Positions 46,934 to 56,478 are shown, numbered from the stretch's first letter. The stretch: 64,000 nucleotides of DNA from Fulverythrobacter ferritrahens (GCF_020539485.1 NZ_JACDXU010000002.1:248001-312000); one strand, 5' to 3'. Numbers and translations: made by a program. Notes: generated from the letters alone by a model not told the origin.

Positions 46934-47992
46934 CTATTTCCGCGCAAGGTGTTGGGCGAAAAAGGGCAGCAGCTTCGTGCGGATACGTTCCGGAATGCGG
47001 TTGCCGTGATCCCCGTCATAGGTTTCCCAGCCATGGGCCACGCCATAAGTGGTCAGTTCCGCATTCAGGGCGGTATTATCGTTGAACAGGAAATCCTTGT
47101 CGCCCACTTCCAGCCCGATGGCCTTCATCTGGCGCAGCGCCGGGAGATATTGCGGCACCATCGCCAGGATCGAATTGGCGGCCAGCTTGGCATTCACCAG
47201 CGGGTCCATCGTGCCATCGGCCCGCAGCCCGGTATCGACATATTTGGGCGGTTTGGTGGGATCGGGCGACCATGTGGCCAGAGTGGAAAGCTGGGCCAGC
47301 CCGCCGAAATCGGCCTTGGCGATATCCTCTTCAGTCATTGCCTCGATCCGCTTCGCCCCGGCCTCGTCCACTTTCATGGGCGAAAGGCAGCAGGCGCTCA
47401 TGGCATAGAGGCTGGAGAAGGTTTCAGGATATTTCATGCCCAACCGCATCGTGCCGTATCCGCCCATGGAATGGCCGGAAAGCCCGCGTGCCTCGCGCCT
47501 GGCAATGGTGCGGTAGGTGGCATCCACCCACTTCACCAGATCCTCGCCCACGAAAGCTTCGTAATTCCCGACAGTGGGCGAGCTGGAATAGAAGCCGCCC
47601 TTCAGTTTGGAATGGCCATCGGGGATCACCATGATCACCTCGTTCCCGGCGCGGGCGGCTTCGTCCACTGCCTCGTCGAACTTCATGCTCTCCTGATACA
47701 TCTGGGGCGTGGCCCAGTAGCCGTGGAGGAAATAGACCACGGGATAGCGCTTTTCGGGATGCTGGTCATAGCCCGGAGGGGTGACGACATAGGCCCCGCG
47801 ATCGGCGGAATTGCTCTCCAGATTGCCTTCCATGGCCTTGCTGTGGAAAGTCTTCCATTCGATCCGCGCCTTTTCCTGCGCCTGGGCAGGGCTGCTGGCC
47901 AGCGCGACCGCAGCCAGCGCGGATAGGGCCAGCGCGGATTGGGCCAGCGCGGATTGGGCAAGGCTCCGCTTGATATTATTGAGCATCTGCAT
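46934..47992 (-). CDS. secreted esterase, esterase D-like (tandem copy 3, first in operon)
   Basis: A 352-residue paralogue with GHSMGGYGTMRLG, DKDFLFND and YDGDHGNRIPE. Its signal peptide is lengthened by a DNA tandem repeat: three 15-bp units at 47913-47957, read as repeated SALAQ. It is the promoter-proximal gene of the esterase operon and is separated from the VOC gene upstream by 244 bp containing dispersed repeats. Confidence 0.85.
   Translation of the reverse strand: MQMLNNIKRSLAQSALAQSALALSALAAVALASSPAQAQEKARIEWKTFHSKAMEGNLESNSADRGAYVVTPPGYDQHPEKRYPVVYFLHGYWATPQMYQESMKFDEAVDEAARAGNEVIMVIPDGHSKLKGGFYSSSPTVGNYEAFVGEDLVKWVDATYRTIARREARGLSGHSMGGYGTMRLGMKYPETFSSLYAMSACCLSPMKVDEAGAKRIEAMTEEDIAKADFGGLAQLSTLATWSPDPTKPPKYVDTGLRADGTMDPLVNAKLAANSILAMVPQYLPALRQMKAIGLEVGDKDFLFNDNTALNAELTTYGVAHGWETYDGDHGNRIPERIRTKLLPFFAQHLARK
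47913..47957. repeat. three tandem 15-bp repeats inside a signal peptide
   Basis: Three consecutive copies of a 15-bp unit (GCCAGCGCGGATTGG; the first copy has one difference) within the signal-peptide codons of the esterase at 46934-47992. Being a multiple of three, copy changes keep frame. Confidence 0.85.
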
Positions 47993-48097
47993 TCTCCCCC
48001 GAGATATTTTTCTGCGGGGCAGTTAAGCAAAGCGGCGGGGCGCTGTCACGGACATTGTCAAATTGGGGGTGGATGAGACGACGTCAAATCAAGCCAT

Positions 48098-48210
48098 CGT
48101 CATCCTGAACTTGTTTGTGCAAGCACAGCTTCGCTTCCAGGATCTGTTTATGCAGATTGAACTGGCGCTCGCGGGGAAGAATGGATCCTGAAACCAGTTC
48201 AGGATGACGG
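48098..48210. repeat. dispersed palindrome pair, one arm interrupted
   Basis: First palindrome begins CGTCATCCTGAACTTG at 48098 but is interrupted by about 20 nt before CAGGATC; the second (GGATCCTGAAACC...GGATGACG at about 48183-48210) is intact. Between the VOC gene and the esterase operon; no gene seen in the 244-bp gap. Confidence 0.75.
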
Positions 48211-48236
48211 GTTTGGGATGAAATCTTTCACCTGAC

Positions 48237-48656
48237 CTACCCCGTCCGCCCGGAAACGAATTCCAGCTTCAACCCATCCGGATCGGCAAAGAACACTGCG
48301 TAATAGTCCGGGCCATAGCGCGGATAGAAGGCCGGGGGATCGAGCACCGTGGCGCCGATTTCCAGCAGCAGGGCATGGAGCCGGTCCACATCTGCCGGAT
48401 CGCTGGCCGTCCAGGCAAGATGATGCAGGCCGGGGGAGTAGCGATCATGCAGGCGCGCGGCATTATCCCCGCGGGCGAGCAGGATGCCGATGGAATGAAA
48501 GGGGCCTTCTCCCTGCCAGTCCCAATCGGTGCCGTTGGCATGATCGTCAGACCGGGCATAGCCCATGAAGCCCAGCACCGAATCATAGAAGGGGCGGGAA
48601 CGGGCCAGATCGCTCACCGTCAGATCGATATGGTGGACGAGGCCGCGCGCGTTCAT
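48237..48656 (-). CDS. VOC (glyoxalase/extradiol fold) family protein
   Basis: A 139-residue vicinal-oxygen-chelate protein: LVHHIDLTVSDLARSRPFYD opens the first beta-alpha-beta module, HHLAWTASD carries a metal-ligand-like His in the second, and ADPDGLKLEFV supplies the terminal Glu. Function open (lyase, resistance or isomerase type). It is the third gene of the lgt-midA operon, 4 bp after the methyltransferase. Confidence 0.82.
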   Translation of the reverse strand: MNARGLVHHIDLTVSDLARSRPFYDSVLGFMGYARSDDHANGTDWDWQGEGPFHSIGILLARGDNAARLHDRYSPGLHHLAWTASDPADVDRLHALLLEIGATVLDPPAFYPRYGPDYYAVFFADPDGLKLEFVSGRTG

Positions 48657-48660
48657 GGGT

Positions 48661-49719
48661 TCAGAACCCCGCGCCCTGCGGCCAGCCGGATGCCGCAAGG
48701 CCCATCACCTTGAACAGATCGCCCATTTCCTCTTCCGCGACCAGCCGATGGCGCGCGGCCTCTATCTCGCCGGCCAGATGCGGCGCGGCGCGCGTGAGGG
48801 CGGCGGCGCGGGCATCCATCCCCAGCGCGGTGAGCCACGGGCCCTGGCCGGTGGTGCCGAGCCATTGCGCGCCATGGGCCTGCGCCACGGGAGCGAGGGT
48901 TGCGAAATCGACATGGGCGGTCAGATCCGCCTCGCCCGGATCGGCGAAGGGATCGACCTTCTGATGCGCACGCACGGCTTGCAGGGTGGAGCCGGTTCGC
49001 GGCGCGGCATGGCCATAATCGATGAACAAGGCCGCCCCGCCCTGCGCCGCCAGCCGCCCGGCCACTTCCTGCACCACGGCCGCGGCGGCGGGGCAGGTTT
49101 CCACCAGCGTGCCCTGCGCCGCATCGCGCAGTTCTTCCGGCAAGGCCGAATCCATGGGTGAGGTGCCTGCGAGGCAGACGAAGGCCCCGCTCTCGTCCAC
49201 CGCGACCATGCGTTCCCGCCAGCCGCCGGGGGTCTTCACCAGCTGGCGCACCGGCAATGCATCGAGAAATTCATTCGCCGCCAGCAGGATCGGGCCATCA
49301 CTGGGCAATGTGGAGAGATCGTGGTGCCATTGCGCCTGGGGTACTGCCTCCCGCTGGATTTCCCGCAGAGAGGGGGAGCCTTCCACCAGATGGACCTGCG
49401 GGGCGAGCCCGGCGCGGGCCATGGCGCGCAAGGCGTCGCGCGCCAGCGTGCCGCGCCCCGGCCCCAGTTCGACATAATGGACCGGAACCGGCTGGCCCGC
49501 GCGATGCCACATATCCGCCAGCCACAGCCCCACCAGCTCGCCGAACATCTGGCTGATTTCCGGCGCGGTGACGAAATCGCCCCCAGTGCCGAAGGGATCG
49601 CGCGACCCGTAATAGCGGGCATTCGCCTCCGCCATGTAGTGGGCAAGGCTGATCGGCCCGGTCGCGGCGATCAGGCGCCGGAAACTGGCGGCAAGGCTCC
49701 CTTCCGGCTGCCCGCTCAT
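48661..49719 (-). CDS. SAM-dependent methyltransferase, MidA/NDUFAF7 family
   Basis: A 352-residue class I methyltransferase of the MidA (DUF185) family. GGDFVTAPEISQMFGEL near the N terminus is the family hallmark and VELGPGRGTLARD is the SAM-binding motif; NEFLDALPVRQ and FIDYGHAA follow. The mitochondrial relative NDUFAF7 methylates an arginine of a complex I subunit, so a respiratory-complex role is plausible. ATG 49719 overlaps the lgt stop by 4 bp. Confidence 0.88.
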   Translation of the reverse strand: MSGQPEGSLAASFRRLIAATGPISLAHYMAEANARYYGSRDPFGTGGDFVTAPEISQMFGELVGLWLADMWHRAGQPVPVHYVELGPGRGTLARDALRAMARAGLAPQVHLVEGSPSLREIQREAVPQAQWHHDLSTLPSDGPILLAANEFLDALPVRQLVKTPGGWRERMVAVDESGAFVCLAGTSPMDSALPEELRDAAQGTLVETCPAAAAVVQEVAGRLAAQGGAALFIDYGHAAPRTGSTLQAVRAHQKVDPFADPGEADLTAHVDFATLAPVAQAHGAQWLGTTGQGPWLTALGMDARAAALTRAAPHLAGEIEAARHRLVAEEEMGDLFKVMGLAASGWPQGAGF

Positions 49720-50627
49720 GCAGCCGGATTGACTGCGGGCTGGGCGGGTGCAGCGGCTGCGGTTGCCAGCGGAGGCCGCATAAGCGCGCGCACTGCCACG
49801 GCGATGCCCAGCAGGATCAGCGGGATGGTCAACCACTGGCCCATCGAAAGCCCGGTCTGCCGTGCGAATTCCTCCAGCTGGGCATCGGGCTCGCGGAAGA
49901 ATTCCACGGTGAAGCGCGCAATGGAGATTCCGGCGGTGAACACGCCCGCCATCAGGCCGGGGCGGAAGCGCGCATTGGTCTTCCAGAACAGCAGCAGCAT
50001 TATCACCACGAGCACCGCCCCTTCCAGCGCGGCTTCATATAGCTGCGAAGGGTGGCGCGGCAGCGGCCCCGCGCCGGGGAATACCATGGCCCAGGGCACA
50101 TCGGTGGGGCGGCCCCACAGCTCGCCATTGATGAAGTTCGCAAGGCGGCCCAGCATCATGCCCACGGGCACGGTGACCGCCACATAATCGATCACGCGCA
50201 GGAAGGGCAGCTTGCCGCGCCAGCAGACCCAGACGACGGCCAGCAGCACGCCGATCAACCCGCCATGGAAGCTCATGCCGCCTTCCCACAGCTTGATCAG
50301 CTCGCCGGGATGGGCCCACAGGCTGGGGATGCCGGTATTCCCGCCGGTATAGAACGTGGCATAGCCCAGGCGCCCGCCCAGAATGATGCCCAGGGTGCAA
50401 TAGAAGAACAGATCTTCCACATGGCGCTGTGCCATGGGCGCGCCGGGCGCCTTGACCATCTTCGACAGGTGCCACCAGCCGAAGGCGATGCCCAGAATAT
50501 AGGCCAGCGAATAATAGCGCAGGGTGAAGAAGCCCAGGTCGATCCCGGGCCTCAGGCCCAGATTTTCCCACAGAATCGGGCCATTGCTGGCGGCCTCGCT
50601 GACAGTGGCGGCCAATAGTGACAGCAC
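49716..50627 (-). CDS. lgt: prolipoprotein diacylglyceryl transferase
   Basis: Transfers diacylglycerol from phosphatidylglycerol to the lipobox cysteine, the first step of lipoprotein maturation in the inner membrane. The 303 residues contain about seven hydrophobic helices, LRYYSLAYILGI, MSFHGGLIGV and the Lgt signature GRLANFINGELWGRP. It heads the lgt-midA-VOC operon. Confidence 0.97.
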   Translation of the reverse strand: MLSLLAATVSEAASNGPILWENLGLRPGIDLGFFTLRYYSLAYILGIAFGWWHLSKMVKAPGAPMAQRHVEDLFFYCTLGIILGGRLGYATFYTGGNTGIPSLWAHPGELIKLWEGGMSFHGGLIGVLLAVVWVCWRGKLPFLRVIDYVAVTVPVGMMLGRLANFINGELWGRPTDVPWAMVFPGAGPLPRHPSQLYEAALEGAVLVVIMLLLFWKTNARFRPGLMAGVFTAGISIARFTVEFFREPDAQLEEFARQTGLSMGQWLTIPLILLGIAVAVRALMRPPLATAAAAPAQPAVNPAA

Positions 50628-50789
50628 TTGGTGATCCTCTTACTATCGGCATCGCAGCGCCGGGGACGCGGGCGCTTGTGGCACAGCGGATGGCGCGGCG
50701 AAAGCCCGCGATTTGCCGAGCGTGCACAGGCGGCCAGTTACACCGGGGCGCGTGGAACGGGGGACCTGAACCCCCGATGAGAGGTGCCG

Positions 50790-52487
50790 ATGCCGAGCGA
50801 AATGGATCGCAGCCTGAAGCAGCGCCTGGATGCAATCCTTGCACCGGGCGGACCGCTGGAACTCACCACGATCGAGCGTTTCGGCACGCAGCTGCCGCTC
50901 TTCCGCAATGCCCCGCCCAATCTTCCGGCCTATTTCGCGCATTATTGCGCGCAGCATGGCGAAACCACCTTTCTGGTGGATGGCGACATCCGGCTGAGTT
51001 TTGCCGAGACGCTGGCCGCCGCTCGCGCGCTGGCCGGGGCTCTGGTGGCGGGCCACGGGGTGCGCAAGGGGGACCGGGTGGGCATCGCGGCGCGCAATTC
51101 CGCCAATTGGGCCGCGGCCTATATGGCGGTGCTGCTGGCTGGCGGCTGCGCCACCTTGCTCAACGGCTTTTCCACCGGGGAGGAACTGGCCGACGCGATT
51201 GCTCTGGCCCAGTGCAACCTTGTGCTGGCCGATCCCCAGCGCGCCGCGCGGCTGGATGATCGCAAGCCGGGGGTGAAAGTGCTGGTCTTCACCCATGGTT
51301 CCCGTCCGGCGGAAGGCTTTGCAGCAATCATGGCGGAGGGCGGCGGCGCGGAAACGCCGCTGCCCACAATCGGCCCGGAGGATCACGCATCCGTTCTCTT
51401 CACATCCGGCTCCACCGGCAGATCGAAGGGCGCCCTTTCCGATCATCGCTCGGTCGTGCAGGCAACTCTGAATTTCGCGGCGCAATCGCTGATGGTCTAT
51501 GGCCATATGACCAGCCGGGGGGAGGCTCCGCGCCATCCTTCCGCCTCGCTGGTGGCAGTGCCGCTGTTCCATGTGACCGGCGAAGTGCCCGTTTTCCTCC
51601 AGAGCTTCGCGCTGGGGCGGCGGCTGGTGATATTGCCCAAATGGGATGTGCTGGAGGCGATGCGCCTGATCGAGGCCGAGAAAGTGACCTATTTCGTGGG
51701 CGTGCCGCTGATGAGCATCGAACTGGCCACTCATCCCGAACGGGGCCGGTTCGATCTTTCGAGCTGCACCAATTTCGCTGCGGGCGGCGCACCGCGCCCG
51801 GCCGATCACGTCCAGCGCATCCGCGCCAGCCTGCCAGCGGGCTTCCCCATCATCGGTTATGGCCTGACCGAGACGAATGCCGTGGGCTGCGGCAATTTCA
51901 ACGAGAATTACCTCACCAAGCCCGGCAGCACCGGCCCGGCCAGCCTGCCGCTGGTGGATCTGGCGATCTTCGGCCCCGATGGCGAAAAGCTGCCGCAGGG
52001 CGAGGTGGGCGAAGTGGCGATCCGCTCGATCTGCAATTTCACCGGCTATTGGAACGATCCGGAGGCGACCCGCGCCGCCTTGCGCGAGGATGGCTATTTC
52101 CTCACCGGGGACCTCGGCTATCTCGACGAGGACGGCTATTTGTTCGTCGTCGACCGCAAGAAGGACATCATAATCCGTGGGGGCGAGAACATTTCCTGCA
52201 TCGAGGTGGAACAGGCGATCTACGCCCATCCCGATATTGCCGAATGTTCCGTTTTCGGCCTGCCGGACGAACGCTTCGGAGAGATTCCCGCGGCGGTCTG
52301 GCTCGCCAAGCCGGGTCATGGCCTGACCTGCGAGGACTTGCGGGAATTTCTGGCGGAGCACCTCGCCCCGTTCAAGATTCCCGCCCGCATGTGGCGTGCC
52401 GAAGGGCATCTTCCGCGCCTCGGCACCGCAAAAGTGGACAAGCGTGCGTTGCGCGAAAAATATCTCGCCCTAATTGAAGGCGAGTGA
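50790..52487 (+). CDS. acyl-CoA synthetase / AMP-dependent ligase
   Basis: A 565-residue adenylate-forming enzyme. P-loop-like FTSGSTGRSKGALSDHRS, GYGLTETNAVG (A5), YFLTGDLGYLDEDGYLFVVDR (A7-A8) and the terminal Lys region GTAKVDKRALREK (A10). It activates a carboxylic acid to acyl-CoA; chain type cannot be told. ATG 50790 with AGAGG upstream. Its TGA is overlapped by the GTG start of glnD, which is an unusual partner. Confidence 0.88.
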   Translation: MPSEMDRSLKQRLDAILAPGGPLELTTIERFGTQLPLFRNAPPNLPAYFAHYCAQHGETTFLVDGDIRLSFAETLAAARALAGALVAGHGVRKGDRVGIAARNSANWAAAYMAVLLAGGCATLLNGFSTGEELADAIALAQCNLVLADPQRAARLDDRKPGVKVLVFTHGSRPAEGFAAIMAEGGGAETPLPTIGPEDHASVLFTSGSTGRSKGALSDHRSVVQATLNFAAQSLMVYGHMTSRGEAPRHPSASLVAVPLFHVTGEVPVFLQSFALGRRLVILPKWDVLEAMRLIEAEKVTYFVGVPLMSIELATHPERGRFDLSSCTNFAAGGAPRPADHVQRIRASLPAGFPIIGYGLTETNAVGCGNFNENYLTKPGSTGPASLPLVDLAIFGPDGEKLPQGEVGEVAIRSICNFTGYWNDPEATRAALREDGYFLTGDLGYLDEDGYLFVVDRKKDIIIRGGENISCIEVEQAIYAHPDIAECSVFGLPDERFGEIPAAVWLAKPGHGLTCEDLREFLAEHLAPFKIPARMWRAEGHLPRLGTAKVDKRALREKYLALIEGE

Positions 52488-55249
52488 GCGCAATCAGAAT
52501 CCCCAATCAACGCGCGGTGCTGGATCGCCGCAAGCTGGCAGCAGACATCGCGGAGGCTGTGGCGCAGGACGGCGGCACCAAATCGCGCAAACGCGTGGTG
52601 GAGCTGCTGCGCGGCGCCATGGCCGATGGGCGGGCGGAGCTGACAAGGCGACTGGCGGAGAAACCTTCCGCCGGGCACGAGATCACTACCGGCTTCGCCT
52701 TCCTGATGGATCAGATCATCCGGGTGATGCACGATCACGTCGTCACCGATCTCTATCCGGTCAATAATCGCAGCTCGGGCGAGCGGCTGAGCATCATGGC
52801 GGTGGGTGGCTATGGCCGGGCCGAAATGGCGCCGCATTCCGATATCGACATCGCCTTCCTGACGCCCGGCAAGCAGACCGCCTGGTGCGAACAGGTGATC
52901 GAGGCGCTGCTCTATCTGCTGTGGGATCTGGGGCTGAAAGTCGGCCATTCCAGCCGCTCGGTGGATGATATGGTGCGCATGGCGCGCGGCGATCTGACGA
53001 TCCGCACCGCCATGCTGGAAGGCCGCTATCTGTGGGGCGATCAGGAACTGTACGAGGAAGCCAGCGCGCGTTTCTTCGCCGATGTTGTCGCCGGCACGGA
53101 GCGGCAATTCGTGACCGAGAAGCTGGCCGAGCGGAACGAGCGGCACAAGCGCCTGGGCAACAGCCGCTATGTCGTCGAACCCAATGTGAAGGAAGGCAAG
53201 GGCGGGCTGCGGGATCTGCAGACGCTCTACTGGATCGGCAAATATATCCACAAGGTGAAGAGCGCGGCCGAACTGGTGGAAGTGGGCCTGTTCACCCGCG
53301 CCGAATATCGCGCCTTCCGCCGGGCCGAGGGCTTCTTCCTGGCGGTCAGGTCACATCTGCACACCATCACCAATCGCGCGGAAGACCGGCTGACTTTCGA
53401 CCTCCAGCGCGAAGTCGCCCGCCGGATGCAGTTTGCGGACCGTCCGGGCAAGAGCGCGGTGGAACGCTTCATGCAATATTACTTCCTGCAGGCGAAGCGG
53501 GTGGGCAGCCTTTCGGGCATCTTCCTGGCCCAGCTGGACGAGCAGTTCGCTCGCAAGACGCCGCGCGGGCTGCTGGCGGGCTTCCGCGCCCGTGCCCGCT
53601 CGGTGCGCGGCTACAAGGTGTTCGGCGGGCGCATCGCCGCGCAGGGGGATGACTGGTTCCGCGACGATCCGGTGCGGCTGATCGAGATATTCCAGATCGC
53701 GGAGGAGGAAGGGCTGGAAATCCACCCCGCCACCATGCGCATGGCCGCGCGCGATGCCACGCTGATCCGGGACGATGTGCGCAACGATCCGCGCGCCAAT
53801 GCCCTGTTCCTGAAGACGCTGGCCGGGCGGCGCGATCCGGAAACGGTGCTGCGCTGGATGAACGAGGCGGGCGTCTTCGGCCGCTTCGTGCCGGATTTCG
53901 GCCGGGTCAATGCGCAGATGCAGTTCGACATGTATCACCATTACACGGTGGACGAGCACACGATCCGCGCCATCGGCCTGCTGGCCCGGATCGAACGGAG
54001 CGAATTGCGCACCGATCATCCGCTGGCCACAGAGCTGTTCCCGCAGATCCAGTCGCGCAATGCGCTGTATGTTTCGGTGCTGCTGCATGACATCGCCAAG
54101 GGCCGCGCGGGGGATCATTCGATCCTGGGCGCGGAAGTGGCGGAAAAGCTCTGCCCGCGCCTTGGGCTGAACGAGGATGAGACGGAACTGGTCGCCTGGC
54201 TGGTGCGCTGGCATCTGCTGATGAGCGCGACCGCCTTCAAGCGCGATCTTTCCGATCCCAAGGCCATCGCCGATTTCGTGACCGAGGTGCAGAGCCTGGA
54301 GCGGTTGCGCCTGCTCACCATGCTCACCATCGTGGATATCCGCGCGGTGGGCCCCGGCATCTGGAACAGCTGGAAACGCCAGCTGCTCACCCAGTTATAC
54401 GCCGCCGCCGAAGAGGCGCTGCGGCTGGGCCATGTCAGCAGCGGCCGGAACGAGCGCGTCGCCCGCAAGCGCGAGGATGTGGCCGCCGAACTGGGTGCGC
54501 AGGCCCATGTGATGGAAGAACTGGACGACCGTTTCGACGATTCCTACTGGATCGCCGAACCGGCGGACATCATCGCCATGAATCTGCGGCAATATGCCGA
54601 GGCCAAGCAGCAGCAGCGGCGGCTTTCGATCCATTGCGAATATTACGCCGCGCGCGGGGCCACGCTGGTCACCGTGATTTCGGACGACCACCCCGGCCTG
54701 TTCTATCGCATCGCAGGGGCGATCAGCCTGGCGGGCGGCAACATCATCGATGCGCGCATCCACACCACTCGCGTAGGCAAGGCGGTGGACAATTTCCTGG
54801 TGCAGGATCCGCTGGGCCGCCCCTTCAGCGAGGATTCGCAGCTCGCCCGGCTGGCCACCGCAATCGAGGATTCACTGGCCAACCGCATCGAACTGGTGCC
54901 GCAGCTGGCCAAGCGCCCGCTGACCCATGCCCGCGCCGCCAGTTTCGAAGTGCGCCCGCGCGTGTTCATCGACAACAAGGCGTCAGGCCGCTTCACCGTG
55001 ATCGAAGTAAATGCGCGCGACCGGCCGGCCCTGCTCAACCGCCTTGCCCGCTCGCTCTTCGAAAGCAGGCTGATGGTCTATTCGGCCCACATCACCAATT
55101 ATGGCGAGCGCGCGGCCGATACGTTCTACGTCACCGATCTGCTGGGCGGAAAGATCACTTCTACCGACCGACTCGCCGCGATCGAGGAGGCCCTGCTCGC
55201 CGCGGCCAGCGACGATGCGCAGGCCATGGCGGAGAAGGTGGAGGCGTAA
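52484..55249 (+). CDS. glnD: [protein-PII] uridylyltransferase/uridylyl-removing enzyme
   Basis: Senses glutamine and modifies PII proteins in nitrogen control. The 921 residues show the family order: nucleotidyltransferase with GGYGRAEMAPHSDIDIAF near residue 107, an HD hydrolase domain (YTVDEHT, LLHDIAKG), and two ACT domains (VISDDHPGLFYRIAGAIS near 725 and VNARDRPALLNRLARSL near 840). Start GTG 52484 overlaps the acyl-CoA ligase by 4 bp. Confidence 0.96.
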   Translation: MSAIRIPNQRAVLDRRKLAADIAEAVAQDGGTKSRKRVVELLRGAMADGRAELTRRLAEKPSAGHEITTGFAFLMDQIIRVMHDHVVTDLYPVNNRSSGERLSIMAVGGYGRAEMAPHSDIDIAFLTPGKQTAWCEQVIEALLYLLWDLGLKVGHSSRSVDDMVRMARGDLTIRTAMLEGRYLWGDQELYEEASARFFADVVAGTERQFVTEKLAERNERHKRLGNSRYVVEPNVKEGKGGLRDLQTLYWIGKYIHKVKSAAELVEVGLFTRAEYRAFRRAEGFFLAVRSHLHTITNRAEDRLTFDLQREVARRMQFADRPGKSAVERFMQYYFLQAKRVGSLSGIFLAQLDEQFARKTPRGLLAGFRARARSVRGYKVFGGRIAAQGDDWFRDDPVRLIEIFQIAEEEGLEIHPATMRMAARDATLIRDDVRNDPRANALFLKTLAGRRDPETVLRWMNEAGVFGRFVPDFGRVNAQMQFDMYHHYTVDEHTIRAIGLLARIERSELRTDHPLATELFPQIQSRNALYVSVLLHDIAKGRAGDHSILGAEVAEKLCPRLGLNEDETELVAWLVRWHLLMSATAFKRDLSDPKAIADFVTEVQSLERLRLLTMLTIVDIRAVGPGIWNSWKRQLLTQLYAAAEEALRLGHVSSGRNERVARKREDVAAELGAQAHVMEELDDRFDDSYWIAEPADIIAMNLRQYAEAKQQQRRLSIHCEYYAARGATLVTVISDDHPGLFYRIAGAISLAGGNIIDARIHTTRVGKAVDNFLVQDPLGRPFSEDSQLARLATAIEDSLANRIELVPQLAKRPLTHARAASFEVRPRVFIDNKASGRFTVIEVNARDRPALLNRLARSLFESRLMVYSAHITNYGERAADTFYVTDLLGGKITSTDRLAAIEEALLAAASDDAQAMAEKVEA

Positions 55250-55261
55250 AGCGGGGGCCGC

Positions 55262-55924
55262 TTACCCCCGCGCTCCGAACAAGGCGCTGCCCACGCGCAC
55301 ATGAGTGGCGCCCAGCCTGATCGCGGTTTCGTAATCGCCGCTCATGCCCATGCTCAGCTTTTCCAGCCCGTTATCCGCCACCAGCTTGGCGAGGAAGGCG
55401 AAGAAGGGCGCAGGCTCGATATCGGCGGGCGGCACGCACATGAGGCCCGCCACCGGCAGGCCCGCCGCGCGCGCCTGTTCGAGCAGGGCGGGCAGATCGG
55501 CAATCGCGCAGCCGCCTTTCTGCTCTTCCTCGCCGATATTCACCTGGATGAAGCAGGGCAGCCTGCGCCCCGCCTTCTCCATCGCCCTGGCGAGGGCGGT
55601 AACGAGGCTGGGCCGGTCGACCGAATGGATGCAGTCGAACAGTTCCACGGCATCGTCAGCCTTGTTGGACTGGAGCTGGCCCACCAGATGCAGTTCAATG
55701 TCGGGGAAGCGATGCTTCAGCGCGGGCCATTTGCCTTGCGCTTCCTGCACGCGGTTTTCGCCGAACACGCGCTGGCCCTGCTCGATCAGCGGCAGGATCG
55801 TTTCGGCATCATGCGTCTTGCTGATGGCGATCAGGGTGATGTCTTCGGCTTTGCGCCCGGCGATGCTCGCAGCTTTGGCGATACCGGCACGGACGGTTTC
55901 CAGCGGAGTTGAAGCATGGTCCAT
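55262..55924 (-). CDS. YggS/PROSC-family PLP-binding protein
   Basis: A 220-residue fold-type III PLP protein with AISKTHDAETI (PLP lysine), FGENRVQEAQGKW, VDRPSLVTALARAM, IQVNIGEEEQKGG and GMSGDYETAIRLGATHVRVG. It maintains PLP homeostasis rather than catalysing a known reaction. It is convergent with glnD (12 bp) and divergent from the ThiE-like gene by 20 bp, so their promoters must overlap each other's coding sequence. Confidence 0.93.
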   Translation of the reverse strand: MDHASTPLETVRAGIAKAASIAGRKAEDITLIAISKTHDAETILPLIEQGQRVFGENRVQEAQGKWPALKHRFPDIELHLVGQLQSNKADDAVELFDCIHSVDRPSLVTALARAMEKAGRRLPCFIQVNIGEEEQKGGCAIADLPALLEQARAAGLPVAGLMCVPPADIEPAPFFAFLAKLVADNGLEKLSMGMSGDYETAIRLGATHVRVGSALFGARG

Positions 55925-55944
55925 GCCGCGCCTATAGCGCCCTG

Positions 55945-56478
55945 ATGGTGACGCGCCAGACCCTGCCGCATCTGTGGCTGATCTCCGATGCCCGCAACGA
56001 TGCCGGGCTGGAAGCGGCGCTTGGACGCCTGCCGCGCGGATCGGGCTTCATCTACCGCCATTATCATCTTGAACCGCCCGAGCGGATTGCCCGCTTCCGC
56101 CAGCTCGCCCGCATCGCGCGGGCACGCGGGATCGTGACGGTGCTGGCCGATTCCGCCCTCACCGCCACGGAATGGGGGGCAGGCGGCATTTACGGTGCGC
56201 CGCGTTCCCTGTGGCCCCGGCGGCGACATTTGCGGCTGGCGACCGTCCATTCGCTGAGCGAGATCGGCGCGGCCAATCTGCTCGGCGCCGATGGCCTGCT
56301 GCTCTCGCCCGCCTTCCCCACACGCTCCCACCCCGGCGGCAAGAGCCTCGGCCCCTTGCGCTTCCGCCTGCTGGCGCGCCATGCGAAAGCGCCGGTGATC
56401 GCGCTGGGCGGGATGGACCGGAGGAAGGCCAGGCGCCTCGGCTGGAAGCGCTGGGCCGCGATTGATGGATTGTCCTGA
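55945..56478 (+). CDS. thiamine-phosphate synthase family (ThiE/TenI-like) protein
   Basis: A 177-residue TIM-barrel protein resembling ThiE/TenI: LWLISDARNDAGLEAAL at the N terminus, HLRLATVHSLSEIGAANLLGADGLLLSPAFPT-like barrel strands and VIALGGMD at the phosphate-binding end. It is shorter than typical ThiE (about 210) and its pyrophosphate-contact residues are not obvious, so it may be a TenI-like paralogue. ATG 55945; GTG 55948 is an alternative. Confidence 0.7.
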   Translation: MVTRQTLPHLWLISDARNDAGLEAALGRLPRGSGFIYRHYHLEPPERIARFRQLARIARARGIVTVLADSALTATEWGAGGIYGAPRSLWPRRRHLRLATVHSLSEIGAANLLGADGLLLSPAFPTRSHPGGKSLGPLRFRLLARHAKAPVIALGGMDRRKARRLGWKRWAAIDGLS

